Below the pieces are notes generated by a model. It had not been told where the DNA came from. It made no database searches and saw only the letters and a program-made list of their open reading frames with translations. A program made the translations under genes and the position numbers. Below, in pieces: positions 18,297 through 26,868 of a stretch of 64,000 nucleotides of DNA; position 1 is the stretch's first letter; the number at the start of each line of letters is the position of its first letter. Source of the DNA: Algoriphagus zhangzhouensis (GTDB taxonomy: Bacteria; Bacteroidota; Bacteroidia; Cytophagales; Cyclobacteriaceae); assembly GCF_900148515.1 (NCBI RefSeq), contig NZ_FRXN01000001.1:1054001-1118000 (forward strand), read 5' to 3'.

Positions 18297-19181
18297 TCAA
18301 TTTTCAGGTTTCGATAGCATTTCTCGGTATTCGCCAAATTTTGCTTTGATCTCATCATCCAATTCAGGCTCTTGAATCCCTTCCAATTTCATCATGGTTT
18401 CATGGATAACTTTTGCCACCAATACCCTTGCGGCTTCCTTATCATCCGATGGAATAATGTACCAAGGAGCATAAGAAGTGGACGTCTCGTTGATGGCTTC
18501 CTCATAGCATTCCTGATACTTGTCCCAAAGCGCTCTTTCCTTTAAATCTCCAGGAGAAAATTTCCAATTATGCTTTTCATTTTCCAACCTTCGAAGCAAT
18601 CTGTTTCTTTGCTCTTCTTTACTGAGATGCAAAAAGAATTTGAGGATTACCGTTCCATTTTCAGAGACGTGCTTTTCAAAATTGCGAATCTGCTCAAATC
18701 GCTGAGCCCAAAATTCAGGAGTGATATCTTCTACTGAATCTATCCCCGGGATATTCTCTGCCATGATATACTCTGGATGTACACGAGTCACCAAGACATT
18801 TTCATAATGAGTTCTATTAAAAACTGAATATTTACCCCTTGCCGGTAAAGCAATGTAATGCCTCCATAGATAATCATGCTTTAATTCGAGTGAAGTAGGT
18901 GTTTTAAAACTATGCACCACCACTCCTCTGGGATTGAATTCTTGAAAAACTTCCCTGATCAGACTATCCTTCCCAGCCGTATCCATTCCTTGCAAACAGA
19001 TTAATACGCCGTACTTGCCATGCGCATACATGGTATCTTGATGTTCGCTTAGTGCTTCTCTCAGATCATTTAATTCCTTTTTTTTCTTTTTTTCTGAAGC
19101 TTCGAGGTCTAAATAGGTAGGCCTTTCTGAAAGTTTGACAGTAGTATTAGCGAGAAGAGTTTTTATTTCCACTTTTTTCAT
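18297..19181 (-). CDS. ppk2: Polyphosphate kinase 2 family protein
   Basis: A 294-residue PPK2-type phosphotransferase, which uses polyphosphate to phosphorylate a nucleoside mono- or diphosphate. Walker A is GMDTAGKDS, and the lid and acceptor region has SVFNRTHYENVL and VTRVHPEY. The KHNWKFSPGDLKER segment is typical of the one-domain PPK2 class. The start was set at ATG 19181; a longer frame begins with a weaker TTG. Class (I, II or III), and hence NDP or NMP preference, cannot be fixed by eye. It is divergent from the membrane acyltransferase gene across a short region holding a palindrome at 19217-19234. Confidence 0.88.
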   Translation of the reverse strand: MKKVEIKTLLANTTVKLSERPTYLDLEASEKKKKKELNDLREALSEHQDTMYAHGKYGVLICLQGMDTAGKDSLIREVFQEFNPRGVVVHSFKTPTSLELKHDYLWRHYIALPARGKYSVFNRTHYENVLVTRVHPEYIMAENIPGIDSVEDITPEFWAQRFEQIRNFEKHVSENGTVILKFFLHLSKEEQRNRLLRRLENEKHNWKFSPGDLKERALWDKYQECYEEAINETSTSYAPWYIIPSDDKEAARVLVAKVIHETMMKLEGIQEPELDDEIKAKFGEYREMLSKPEN

Positions 19182-19216
19182 TAGTAATCTATTCGATGGC
19201 AATTTGAATTGAAAAC

Positions 19217-19234
19217 AAGATAATATTTTATCTT
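19217..19234. promoter_or_regulatory. Operator-like palindrome between divergent genes
   Basis: AAGATAA-TATT-TTATCTT is a perfect inverted repeat with 7-bp arms, sitting in the 94-bp gap between ppk2 (minus) and the acyltransferase gene (plus). No T-run follows in the sense needed for a terminator, so a protein-binding site is more likely. Confidence 0.35.
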
Positions 19235-19275
19235 CAAGACTTTAGAAGTAAAAAACTAAATACAAACCACCAATA

Positions 19276-20409
19276 ATGACACAAATCCCTATCAGGTCAG
19301 GCCTAGGTAATCGCTACCTTGCTTTGGACGTCCTGCGAGGAATGACTATTGCATTTATGATCATAGTCAATACTCCGGGTTCTTGGGCCAACCTTTACGC
19401 TCCCCTTGCCCATGCTCATTGGCACGGGTTTACACCAACAGACCTTGTTTTCCCGACTTTCCTTTTTGTAGTAGGTAATGCTATGAGCTTTGCTATGAAA
19501 AAGCTCAATGAGATGGAAAGCTCACAGTTTTTCAAGAAAGTTGGAAAACGAACCCTTCTTATTTTCCTGATTGGATGGCTATTGAATGCCTTTCCATTCT
19601 TTGATTATAATGAGGCAGGAGAAATGGTCTTCAAAAATCTAGCAGAAGTTCGTCTTCTAGGCGTATTACAGCGAATTGCATTGGCATATTTCTTTGCTGC
19701 CCTTATTCTTTATTATGGCAAAGAAAAAGGAGGATGGATATTCTCAGGAATTGCACTTTTGGGCTATTGGGCGATTATGGCTTTGTTCGGGGACTATACT
19801 TTGGAAGGAAATGCAGCGATCAAACTGGATAAAATTCTAATCGGTGAATCTCGCATGTACATGGGTGAAGGACTGCCTTTTGACCCAGAAGGAATTTTGA
19901 GTACGCTAACCTCCATTGTCAATGTAATCGGAGGTTATCTGGCAGGGAAATACATCCAGAAAAAAGGAAATACTGCACAAACAGTGAGAATGCTGTTGGT
20001 GACTGGAGTGGTATTGATAGCTGGAAGTTATTTATGGGATGTTGTTTTCCCAATCAACAAAAAGATCTGGACTAGCCCATATGTATTATTGACCGTTGGA
20101 TGGGACCTGATTATCCTTTCTGTATTGATCTTCTTTATTGAGGTCAAGGATTTCAAAGGTTGGACTTATTTCTTTCAGGTTTTCGGAAGAAATCCACTAA
20201 TGCTTTATATCCTTTCTGGCGTTGTAGTAGAGACCCTGTCTTTGATTCCTATGGGAGACACCAACCTTAAAGGTGCTATTTATGCCACACTTTATACATC
20301 TTGGCTTGGTCCCAAACTGGCATCTTTCCTATTTGCAATTAGCTATATGTTAGTGATTTGGTTGATTGGCCTTTGGATGGACAAAAAGAAAATCTACGTA
20401 AAAGTCTAA
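19276..20409 (+). CDS. Heparan-alpha-glucosaminide N-acetyltransferase-like membrane protein
   Basis: A 377-residue polytopic membrane protein. The N-terminus shows ALDVLRGMTIAFMI, NTPGSW, HAHWHGFTPTDLVFP and FLFVVG, which are the hallmark blocks of the HGSNAT/NagX (DUF5009-type) family. The H in WHGFTPTD corresponds to the histidine implicated in acetyl transfer in the human enzyme. About ten hydrophobic segments are visible. Family members transfer acetyl groups across the membrane to amino sugars, and in Bacteroidota they often accompany glycan use. A strong terminator follows immediately. The length is normal for the family. Confidence 0.87.
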   Translation: MTQIPIRSGLGNRYLALDVLRGMTIAFMIIVNTPGSWANLYAPLAHAHWHGFTPTDLVFPTFLFVVGNAMSFAMKKLNEMESSQFFKKVGKRTLLIFLIGWLLNAFPFFDYNEAGEMVFKNLAEVRLLGVLQRIALAYFFAALILYYGKEKGGWIFSGIALLGYWAIMALFGDYTLEGNAAIKLDKILIGESRMYMGEGLPFDPEGILSTLTSIVNVIGGYLAGKYIQKKGNTAQTVRMLLVTGVVLIAGSYLWDVVFPINKKIWTSPYVLLTVGWDLIILSVLIFFIEVKDFKGWTYFFQVFGRNPLMLYILSGVVVETLSLIPMGDTNLKGAIYATLYTSWLGPKLASFLFAISYMLVIWLIGLWMDKKKIYVKV

Positions 20410-20428
20410 AGCACAAATACTTGATTTT

Positions 20429-20486
20429 AAGCTTTTGAAGTAAATGATTATCTTATTGAATAATTTTTACTTCAAAAGCTTTTTTT
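20429..20486 (+). terminator. Strong terminator that abuts the next start codon
   Basis: AAGCTTTTGAAGTAAA (20429-20444) and its perfect complement (20466-20481) form a 16-bp stem with a 21-nt loop, followed by a T-tract to 20486. The ATG of the next gene is at 20487, so the hairpin's 3' arm occupies the place where a leader would be. Confidence 0.72.
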
Positions 20487-21479
20487 ATGGACTTAACTTT
20501 TGGTGTTTACAACGTAGAGTGGATGAGAGATCTTTTTGATCTGGATGGGATTCCTCGAATGACACATCAGGAAAAAGAACGAAGCCAACAGCTGGCGGAA
20601 GTCATTCAGGCAATTGACCCCGATTTTTTAGGAATAGTTGAAGGGCCCAACACATTGGTAGACCAAAGCAAAACAGCCAGCCAACAGTTGGTCACCTGGA
20701 CCCAACAATTCATTCCCGGTTCCAATTATCAAGCTATTCATGGCTTCCCTTCTCCCGGTCAACAAGAGTTGTGTGCAATCTTTAAACCTGATAAAGTCAA
20801 AGTCCTATTCACTCCTGAAAACGATGTAAAAAAGAGTTTCAAAGAGCCTTTCTTGGTTGACACTACCAATCGCTTGATTCATGAACAATACAAACACTAT
20901 CGCCCTCCTCTTGAGCTAAGTGTTTTAGATCTCAATGATCAGCTTATCTCAAGAGTTATTGTGGCACACACCAAATCAAAAGGGATTTTTGACCGGGTAG
21001 ATTACGCCAGATTTGAGCAGCTGTCAGCAAGAGATAGATTAAGACTTTTTGCGGAATGTACTCATATCCGATCCCGGTGTGATGAATACCTTGAAAAAGG
21101 ACAACCTGTGATCGTCATGGGAGATATCAATGATGGTTTTGAATTGGATTTTTATGAAAATAAATTCAGCAAAAGTGCAGTAGAAATTCTTTTGGGAGAT
21201 CCTTGGAAGCCTGAGTGGATCCTAAAATCAGTTTTACCCAAACCCAAGCTGAATTCTTATGGTTGGGTTCCCAACTCAGGAAGATTTAGAGATAGAATCA
21301 CCGGTGACGAATTCAATGTATTGATCGATCATATCTTGGGAAGCCAATCGCTCAATTTCAGTAATGGCAAAGTTTGGAATCCTTATACTGAAAAGGACGA
21401 TCTGGAAATCCAGGCAATTTCAAATTCTCTAAAAAAAGGATCAGACCATTTCCCTATTTCAGTTACTTTAACAACTTAA
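20487..21479 (+). CDS. Endonuclease/exonuclease/phosphatase family protein
   Basis: A 330-residue cytosolic protein of the EEP superfamily (DNase I/AP endonuclease/inositol phosphatase fold). Visible motifs are FGVYNVEWM near the start, GIVEGPN (metal-binding Glu), VIVMGDINDGFE (GDxN) and GSDHFPI (catalytic SDH). The substrate may be nucleic acid or a phosphoester; it cannot be chosen from sequence. The N-terminal EEP strand begins within seven residues of the ATG, so the start at 20487 is well supported even though a terminator hairpin ends directly before it. The DUF4287-DUF5655 gene follows after 14 bp and is probably co-transcribed. Confidence 0.85.
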   Translation: MDLTFGVYNVEWMRDLFDLDGIPRMTHQEKERSQQLAEVIQAIDPDFLGIVEGPNTLVDQSKTASQQLVTWTQQFIPGSNYQAIHGFPSPGQQELCAIFKPDKVKVLFTPENDVKKSFKEPFLVDTTNRLIHEQYKHYRPPLELSVLDLNDQLISRVIVAHTKSKGIFDRVDYARFEQLSARDRLRLFAECTHIRSRCDEYLEKGQPVIVMGDINDGFELDFYENKFSKSAVEILLGDPWKPEWILKSVLPKPKLNSYGWVPNSGRFRDRITGDEFNVLIDHILGSQSLNFSNGKVWNPYTEKDDLEIQAISNSLKKGSDHFPISVTLTT

Positions 21480-21493
21480 TAACCCCAAAAACC

Positions 21494-22051
21494 ATGGACG
21501 CTGCAACCCAAACCATGATAGCCAACCTTGAAAAAAACACTGGAAAAAGCCTGGATGAATGGGTTACCATTGTCAAAAAAGAAAACTTCCAAAAGCATGG
21601 AGAGATTCTCAAATTCCTGAAATCAGATCATGGGTTTACGCATGGATTTGCCAATTTGGTTGCGCATAAAACCCTGAAATCAGACGCAGGATCTGCTTCC
21701 GATACCGATGAATTAATCACCAAACAATACAAAGGAAAAGAGCACTTTTTGCCACTATTTGAAAAATTGAAAAAGGAAATTTCAGCATTTGGAAAAGATG
21801 TGGAATTTGCTCCAAAAAACGCCTATGTGAGTGTTCGTAGAAAGAAACAATTTGCACTTCTCATTCCAGCTACAAAGACAAGATATGAAGTTGGAGTCAA
21901 TCTGAAAGGAGAAGAACCCTCCGGCGTTTTGGAAATAGACACCAAATCCAATGGAATGGTCAGTCATAGAATCATGATCGTAAATCCTGAAGAACAATAT
22001 TGGAGGGAAACTATCGATTGGCTCAAAAAAGCCTATGATGCTGCTGGATAA
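21494..22051 (+). CDS. DUF4287-DUF5655 protein
   Basis: A 185-residue cytosolic protein. Residues 1-70 match the DUF4287 pattern (LEKNTGKSLDEWV, then FLKSDHGFTHGFANL). Residues 85-185 match DUF5655 (FLPLFEKLKKEI, then KNAYVSVRRKKQFALL). The second domain is frequent in proteins of unknown role and has been noted near restriction and DNA-processing genes. Here it lies 14 bp after an EEP nuclease/phosphatase gene, which suggests a shared transcript. No catalytic residues are evident. Function is unknown. Confidence 0.83.
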   Translation: MDAATQTMIANLEKNTGKSLDEWVTIVKKENFQKHGEILKFLKSDHGFTHGFANLVAHKTLKSDAGSASDTDELITKQYKGKEHFLPLFEKLKKEISAFGKDVEFAPKNAYVSVRRKKQFALLIPATKTRYEVGVNLKGEEPSGVLEIDTKSNGMVSHRIMIVNPEEQYWRETIDWLKKAYDAAG

Positions 22052-22148
22052 ATAATACCATCTACAAAAACACATCACATTCGGTCAATTTCGAGGATGT
22101 TTTCTTAGGTATTTGGGGATAAATTGGCTTCAAATTGAACCTCGACCT

Positions 22149-24434
22149 ATGCTCAAGACTCAGACCTTCAAACCTTTTCATTTCATTCTTTGGATAAGCT
22201 TGTCCTTTTGTAGTTTTCAAGCCTTTTCCCAAATCACAGAAGACACCTATCATCGTGCCGAGTATTTTCTCAGTAATAATATCCAAAGGGAAGTGTACCA
22301 TATGGAGGTTATCCCAAATTGGATTCAAGGAACAGATAAGTTTTGGCATGAAACCTATACCTCAGATGGGAAAAGGTTTTTCATCACAGATATCAACACA
22401 AAAGAGACCCAAGAACTATTCGATCACGGACAACTCGCAAAGCTTTTAGCAGAGAAATCTGGAGAAGAAGTAGATGCTACAAACATTCCTATAAATCGAT
22501 TGAGTGTCAAAGAATCTGAAGAAATCACTTTTAACTTCCAAAATAAAACTTGGACATACAACCTTTCCACAAACGAGCTTTCCTCCTCTCCTGCCAGAGA
22601 TTTTCCAAATAGGGACTATGCAATATCTCCTGACGGAAAATGGAAAGCTTATGTACAAAACTTCAATCTTTTTGTAGAAAATCAGGAAACTGGAGAAGTC
22701 ACTCAATTGAGTTTTGATGGACAAAAAAACTATGAATACGCTTCATTCTGGGGTTGGTCAGACATGCTCTACGGTGAAAACGGCACCAGACCAGAGCATT
22801 TCACCGGCAGATGGTCTCCTGACTCCAAATATATCCAAACCCAGATTGTTGATTTGAGATTGGCTGAAAAGATGTTCTTGCTTGATTTCAGCCAAGAGGA
22901 CAAATTCAGACCACAGTTGATGGCTTATTACAGAGGTTCTCCGGGAGATTCAACCGTAGTTAAATACATCCCTGTGCTATTCGATATAGAAAATCAAATT
23001 GAAAAGAAATTCCCTAAGCTAACTGGAACTCATTTTACCGGACTCAATTTAAGATGGAGCCCTGATAGCCAAACTCTCAATGGTCTTTATTTCCCTAGGG
23101 GTTATAAAGAAATGAGTCTCATAGAATTGGATAGAGACAGCGAAGAAATTCGAAAAGTTTATACTGAATCCTCAGACACTCATATCAATAATGGCCCAAT
23201 TCTAAGAAGGTTGGAAGACGGCAAGTTCATTATCAGTTCTGACAAGTCAGGATGGAACCATCTTTATCTTTATGATTGGGAAAGCGGAAAAGAAATCAAT
23301 CCAATCACTAGCGGAGAATATGTTGTGAAAGAACTGGTCTACCTAGACGAGGAAAATGAAACCCTTTATTTCATGGCTTCTGGAAAAGAAAAAGGAATCA
23401 ACCCTTATTATTCCATGCTTTACAAAGTTGGACTGGATGGATCAGGACTAACACTTTTGACACCAGAAAACTCTTTCCACTCAGTTTCCTTCCAAGATGG
23501 AAAAGATTACTTTATCGACAATTATTCCAGAGTTGATCTGCCTACCATTTCGGTAGCAAGGGATTTGAATTCAGGAGAGATTCTTTTCAAAATCTCAGAA
23601 GCAGATATTTCCAATTTGGTAAAAAGAGGCTATCAAAGCCCTAAGCAATTTAATGCAATAGCAAAAGATGGAAAAACCACCATTTACGGAATCTACTACC
23701 TTCCTACCACTTTCGACAAGAAAAACACCTATCCGATTATCGATTACACCTATACCGGGCCTCACATTGATATTACGCCTAAAACATTCAAATCAGCTTT
23801 GATTGGACTTCAGCAACCTAAGGCTGAGTTAGGCTTTGTGGTGGTAACGGTCGATGGCTTGGGAACTGCCGGCCGAGGTAAAGCTTTCAATGACGTTTCT
23901 TACAACAATTTGGGAGATGGAACGACTGATCATGTTTTAGCAATCAAAGAATTGGCTTTGCAAAACAAATTCCTGGACATTAACAAAGTAGGGATATTCG
24001 GGCATTCAGCTGGAGGTTATGATGCTGCAAGAGCTATGCTTTTACATCCAGATTTTTACAAAGTTGGGGTTGCATCAGCAGGAGATCATGACCATAGAAT
24101 GGAAAAAGCCTGGTGGCCTGAAATGTACATGGGTTATCCAAGAGGAGATTTTTACCATGAGCAAAGTAACGTCACCAATGCAGCAAACTTAAAAGGTCAT
24201 CTTTTGCTGGCACACGGAGGAATTGATGAAAATGTGAACCCTTCAGCAACTTTCAAGCTTGCAGAGGCTCTTATTGCTGCCAATAAGGATTTTGATTTGT
24301 TTATCTGGCCAAGTCGAAATCACAGTTTCGGAAGAACCAACGGGGACTATTTCACCAAAAAGCGATGGGATTACTTTATCGAACATCTTTTAGGGGAACA
24401 ACCTATTAGACACTACAAGATCAAAACTGACTAA
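22149..24434 (+). CDS. Secreted S9 peptidase, dipeptidyl peptidase IV-like
   Basis: A 761-residue peptidase starting at ATG 22149, where MLKTQTFKPFHFILW begins a signal peptide that ends near AFSQ. A longer frame from TTG 22113 has no signal and was rejected. The N-terminal part is the DPP-IV-type beta-propeller (for example FWGWSDMLYG and RWSPDS repeats). The C-terminal alpha/beta hydrolase has the nucleophile in GHSAGG (S620), an Asp in HGGIDENV, and the His in SRNHSFG. The nucleophile elbow is GHSAGG rather than the usual GWSYGG of DPP-IV. It probably trims dipeptides from imported or extracellular peptides. Confidence 0.9.
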   Translation: MLKTQTFKPFHFILWISLSFCSFQAFSQITEDTYHRAEYFLSNNIQREVYHMEVIPNWIQGTDKFWHETYTSDGKRFFITDINTKETQELFDHGQLAKLLAEKSGEEVDATNIPINRLSVKESEEITFNFQNKTWTYNLSTNELSSSPARDFPNRDYAISPDGKWKAYVQNFNLFVENQETGEVTQLSFDGQKNYEYASFWGWSDMLYGENGTRPEHFTGRWSPDSKYIQTQIVDLRLAEKMFLLDFSQEDKFRPQLMAYYRGSPGDSTVVKYIPVLFDIENQIEKKFPKLTGTHFTGLNLRWSPDSQTLNGLYFPRGYKEMSLIELDRDSEEIRKVYTESSDTHINNGPILRRLEDGKFIISSDKSGWNHLYLYDWESGKEINPITSGEYVVKELVYLDEENETLYFMASGKEKGINPYYSMLYKVGLDGSGLTLLTPENSFHSVSFQDGKDYFIDNYSRVDLPTISVARDLNSGEILFKISEADISNLVKRGYQSPKQFNAIAKDGKTTIYGIYYLPTTFDKKNTYPIIDYTYTGPHIDITPKTFKSALIGLQQPKAELGFVVVTVDGLGTAGRGKAFNDVSYNNLGDGTTDHVLAIKELALQNKFLDINKVGIFGHSAGGYDAARAMLLHPDFYKVGVASAGDHDHRMEKAWWPEMYMGYPRGDFYHEQSNVTNAANLKGHLLLAHGGIDENVNPSATFKLAEALIAANKDFDLFIWPSRNHSFGRTNGDYFTKKRWDYFIEHLLGEQPIRHYKIKTD

Positions 24435-24441
24435 GATTCAA

Positions 24442-25005
24442 TTAGCCTTCAATTTCCTGAACCAGTTCCTCATACCATGCCTCTCCGTACTTCCTTACCA
24501 AGGCATCTTTGAGAAAGCGATATAAAGGAACTTGAAGGCTTTTCCCCAATTGGCAAGCAGGGTCACAAATGTGCCAACGATCATAATTCAATGCTTCAAA
24601 TTGATCGTATTTGGTCACGCGAATCGGATACATATGACAAGAGATCGGCTTTTTCCAAGAAATCTTTCCATCCAAATACGCCTCTTCAATCCCACATTTT
24701 AAGATCCCCCTTTCATCATAAAGTGCATAAGCGCACTCCCGGTTATCGCCGATTGTTGGAGTTCCTTTGTCTCCATCTTTATCAATCACCCAAACGCCCT
24801 GTTTTTCTATCACATCACGACCCTCTTGAGTGATATAATCCTTTACAATCGGGTAAATATCCTCCAGGATTTTAGTCTCTTCATCTTCTAGTGGAGCTCC
24901 CGCGTCACCTTCGACACAACATGCACCTTTGCATGCTTCTAAGTCGCATACGAAAAAATTTTCCTTGATATCATCCGAAAGGACTGCGTTGCCCACCAAA
25001 ATCAT
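24442..25005 (-). CDS. DUF3109 family cysteine-cluster protein
   Basis: A 187-residue cytosolic protein with many conserved cysteines: [11 protein letters not shown] near residue 20, [19 protein letters not shown] and CDPACQLG. This is the DUF3109/YkgJ-like pattern thought to bind a metal or Fe-S centre. The family is widespread in Bacteroidota and its function is unknown. The start at 25005 (MILVGNAV) fits the family. It converges with the S9 peptidase gene, with only 7 bp between stops. A terminator-like hairpin for some other minus-strand transcript lies upstream (25056-25092). Confidence 0.87.
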   Translation of the reverse strand: MILVGNAVLSDDIKENFFVCDLEACKGACCVEGDAGAPLEDEETKILEDIYPIVKDYITQEGRDVIEKQGVWVIDKDGDKGTPTIGDNRECAYALYDERGILKCGIEEAYLDGKISWKKPISCHMYPIRVTKYDQFEALNYDRWHICDPACQLGKSLQVPLYRFLKDALVRKYGEAWYEELVQEIEG

Positions 25006-25055
25006 AGCCTAAGTTTTTTTGCAAAGGTAATCAACCCAATTCAATTGTGAAGGGC

Positions 25056-25092
25056 AAAAAAAGAACCGCTCCCTTTTTATGGAGAGCGGCTC
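25056..25092 (-). terminator. Minus-strand terminator without an annotated upstream gene
   Basis: On the minus strand GAGCCGCTC (from 25092) pairs with GAGCGGTTC (ending 25063), with one G-U pair and a 12-nt centre, followed by seven T (25062-25056). On the plus strand the same arms have an A-C mismatch and no T-run. It therefore appears to end a minus-strand transcript starting between here and rnpB. Confidence 0.6.
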
Positions 25093-25150
25093 AACCCAGC
25101 ACTATGAAGAAAAGCTATGTTAGCTTTCAATTACAGAAACATAAGTTTGG
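25056..25150 (-). ncRNA. Candidate small RNA divergent from rnpB
   Basis: Two minus-strand hairpins in a row, AAAGCTA-ACA-TAGCTTT (25127-25111) and the terminator at 25092-25056, could form a compact transcript of about 75-95 nt. TATGTTTC (plus 25138-25145) resembles a -7 box with one mismatch, though no clear -33 TTG is seen. No convincing coding frame exists on this strand; only frames of 14 codons or fewer are present. This is a suggestion based on structure alone. Confidence 0.25.
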
Positions 25151-25266
25151 GTAAAAGGTTTACAGACAGAGAGTTTTTTTAGATTTTTTTACAATTGTGG
25201 TCATTTTGCCACACAAGGAATCATTCAGATCATAAAAAAATCAGAACTCATTATTCCAAAATCACG

Positions 25267-25273
25267 TACTTTG
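25267..25273 (+). promoter_or_regulatory. Candidate -7 element of rnpB
   Basis: TACTTTG sits 5-7 nt before the first paired base of the RNase P RNA P1 helix. It is a one-base-shorter version of TAnnTTTG. The position relative to the RNA 5' end is what a -7 box would require. Confidence 0.35.
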
Positions 25274-25274
25274 C

Positions 25275-25676
25275 AAAGTGCAAGTCGGCTTGTCGCTGCA
25301 AATCTCATGGATTTGGGGAGGAAAGTCCGGGCAACATAGAGCGCCATACTTCCTAACGGGAAGGGTGTCAACTGGCGACGGTTGGCATACAGAAAGTGCC
25401 GCAGAAAATATACCGCCCCGATCGCTATCGGGGTAAGGGTGAAAAGGTGGAGTAAGAGCCCACCGCTTCGGCAGTGATGTCGAGGGCATGGCAAACCTTA
25501 TGGGTTGAAAGATCAAATAGGCCTCGGGCAAAGAGCTGCTCGTTCGATTCTCGATTTTCGAGATTCCGGGGTGGGTAGATCGATGGATCCTGATTGTGAA
25601 GTCAGGACTAGATAAATGACAAGCGTCTTCACTTTTTAGTGGAGATTACAGAACCCGGCTTACAGACTTGCACTTT
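25275..25676 (+). ncRNA. rnpB: RNase P RNA (bacterial class A)
   Basis: This is the catalytic RNA of RNase P, which matures tRNA 5' ends. The conserved core GAGGAAAGTCCGGGC occurs near 25317-25331, and AGAACCCGGCTTACAG near the 3' end supplies the other P4 and junction strand. P1 is formed by GTGCAAGTC (25278-25286) and GACTTGCAC (25665-25673). Length is about 400 nt, normal for type A. A T-rich tail follows P1, which may serve as the terminator. Ends are estimated from P1. The next gene starts only about 18 nt later. The 89-codon frames antisense to it are not genes. Confidence 0.95.
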
Positions 25677-25694
25677 TTCTTTTAACTTAGACCT

Positions 25695-26852
25695 ATGTCA
25701 AAAATTCTGATTATCGATGACGAAAAAGTCATCAGATCCACCCTGAGAGAAATACTCGAATACGAAAAATTTGAAGTCAGTGAAGCCCAAGATGGAGAAC
25801 AAGGACTAGCCAAACTCAAAGAGGAAGATTTTGATTTGGTTCTCTGTGATGTAAAAATGCCCAAAATGGACGGAATTGAGGTTTTGGACCAAGCAAAAGC
25901 TTTGGAAAAATCCCCTCAATTCATCATGATCTCGGCACATGGAAGCATTGAAACTGCAGTAGAAGCGACCAAGAAAGGTGCTTTTGATTTCATACCCAAA
26001 CCACCGGATCTCAATAGATTATTATTGACTGTTCGCAATGCCTTGGACAAAAACAATCTGGTAACTGAAACCAAGGTTCTAAAGAAAAAGCTTTCTAAGA
26101 AATTCGATATGGTCGGTGAATCCAAGCCGATTCTCCATGTCAAAGAAACCATAGAAAAAGTAGCTCCAACGGATGCACGAGTTTTGATTACCGGACCAAA
26201 CGGTACTGGTAAGGAATTAGTAGCTCATTGGATCCATCAGAAAAGCAATCGTTCCGCCAATCCATTTGTAGCTGTGAACTGTGCGGCTATTCCTTCGGAA
26301 TTGATCGAATCAGAGCTTTTTGGACACGAAAAGGGAGCATTTACCTCTGCACATAAACAACGTGCGGGTAAATTTGAGCAAGCACAAACTGGAACCTTAT
26401 TTTTGGATGAAATCGGAGACATGTCTCTTTCGGCCCAATCCAAAGTTTTAAGAGCCTTGCAGGAAAACCTGATCAACCGAGTAGGAAGTGACAAGGACAT
26501 TAAAGTGGATGTTCGCGTTTTGGCAGCGACCAACAAAGACCTTAAAAAAGAAATCGAAGAAGGACGCTTCAGAGAAGATCTATACCACAGATTGAGTGTG
26601 ATTTTGATCCAAGTTCCGGCTTTGAAAGACAGAAAAGATGATATACCTCTATTGATCGAAAAGTTCCTATCCGACATAGCTGCAGAAAGTGGCGATTCGA
26701 AACGTGGAATTACCAAAGAAGCATTGGCAAAACTTCAGGAATTTCCATGGACAGGAAATATCCGAGAATTACGAAATGTAGTAGAAAGGCTAGTGATCTT
26801 GGGTGAACCCACGATCAGTCTGGATGATATAAAAAAATATGCTGACTATTGA
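25695..26852 (+). CDS. NtrC-like response regulator without a DNA-binding domain
   Basis: A 385-residue protein with a receiver domain (acidic IIDDE, phosphoacceptor D52 in CDVKMP, K102) and a sigma-54 AAA+ domain (Walker A GPNGTGKE at 167-174, Walker B GTLFLDEIGD at 233-242, and the R-finger region FREDLYHRL). The loop that contacts sigma-54 reads GAFTSA (214-219) instead of GAFTGA. The protein ends at residue 385 just after the AAA lid, so the usual Fis-type HTH is missing. It may act from solution or on other targets. It begins 18 nt after rnpB. A bidirectional terminator overlaps its stop codon. Confidence 0.9.
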   Translation: MSKILIIDDEKVIRSTLREILEYEKFEVSEAQDGEQGLAKLKEEDFDLVLCDVKMPKMDGIEVLDQAKALEKSPQFIMISAHGSIETAVEATKKGAFDFIPKPPDLNRLLLTVRNALDKNNLVTETKVLKKKLSKKFDMVGESKPILHVKETIEKVAPTDARVLITGPNGTGKELVAHWIHQKSNRSANPFVAVNCAAIPSELIESELFGHEKGAFTSAHKQRAGKFEQAQTGTLFLDEIGDMSLSAQSKVLRALQENLINRVGSDKDIKVDVRVLAATNKDLKKEIEEGRFREDLYHRLSVILIQVPALKDRKDDIPLLIEKFLSDIAAESGDSKRGITKEALAKLQEFPWTGNIRELRNVVERLVILGEPTISLDDIKKYADY

Positions 26853-26868
26853 TAGTCAGCATTTTTTT
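26831..26868. terminator. Bidirectional terminator containing a stop codon
   Basis: ATGCTGACTAT (26839-26849) and ATAGTCAGCAT (26852-26862) form an 11-bp stem. T-tracts follow on the plus strand (26862-26868) and on the minus strand (A-run 26831-26837). The TGA stop of the response regulator (26850-26852) lies in the hairpin tip. It also serves the small lipoprotein gene on the other strand. Confidence 0.82.

Noticed and set aside
25225-25531. Two 89-codon minus-strand frames
   Set aside because: They lie across the RNase P RNA gene, whose core motifs and P1 helix are clear; the frames have no family features.
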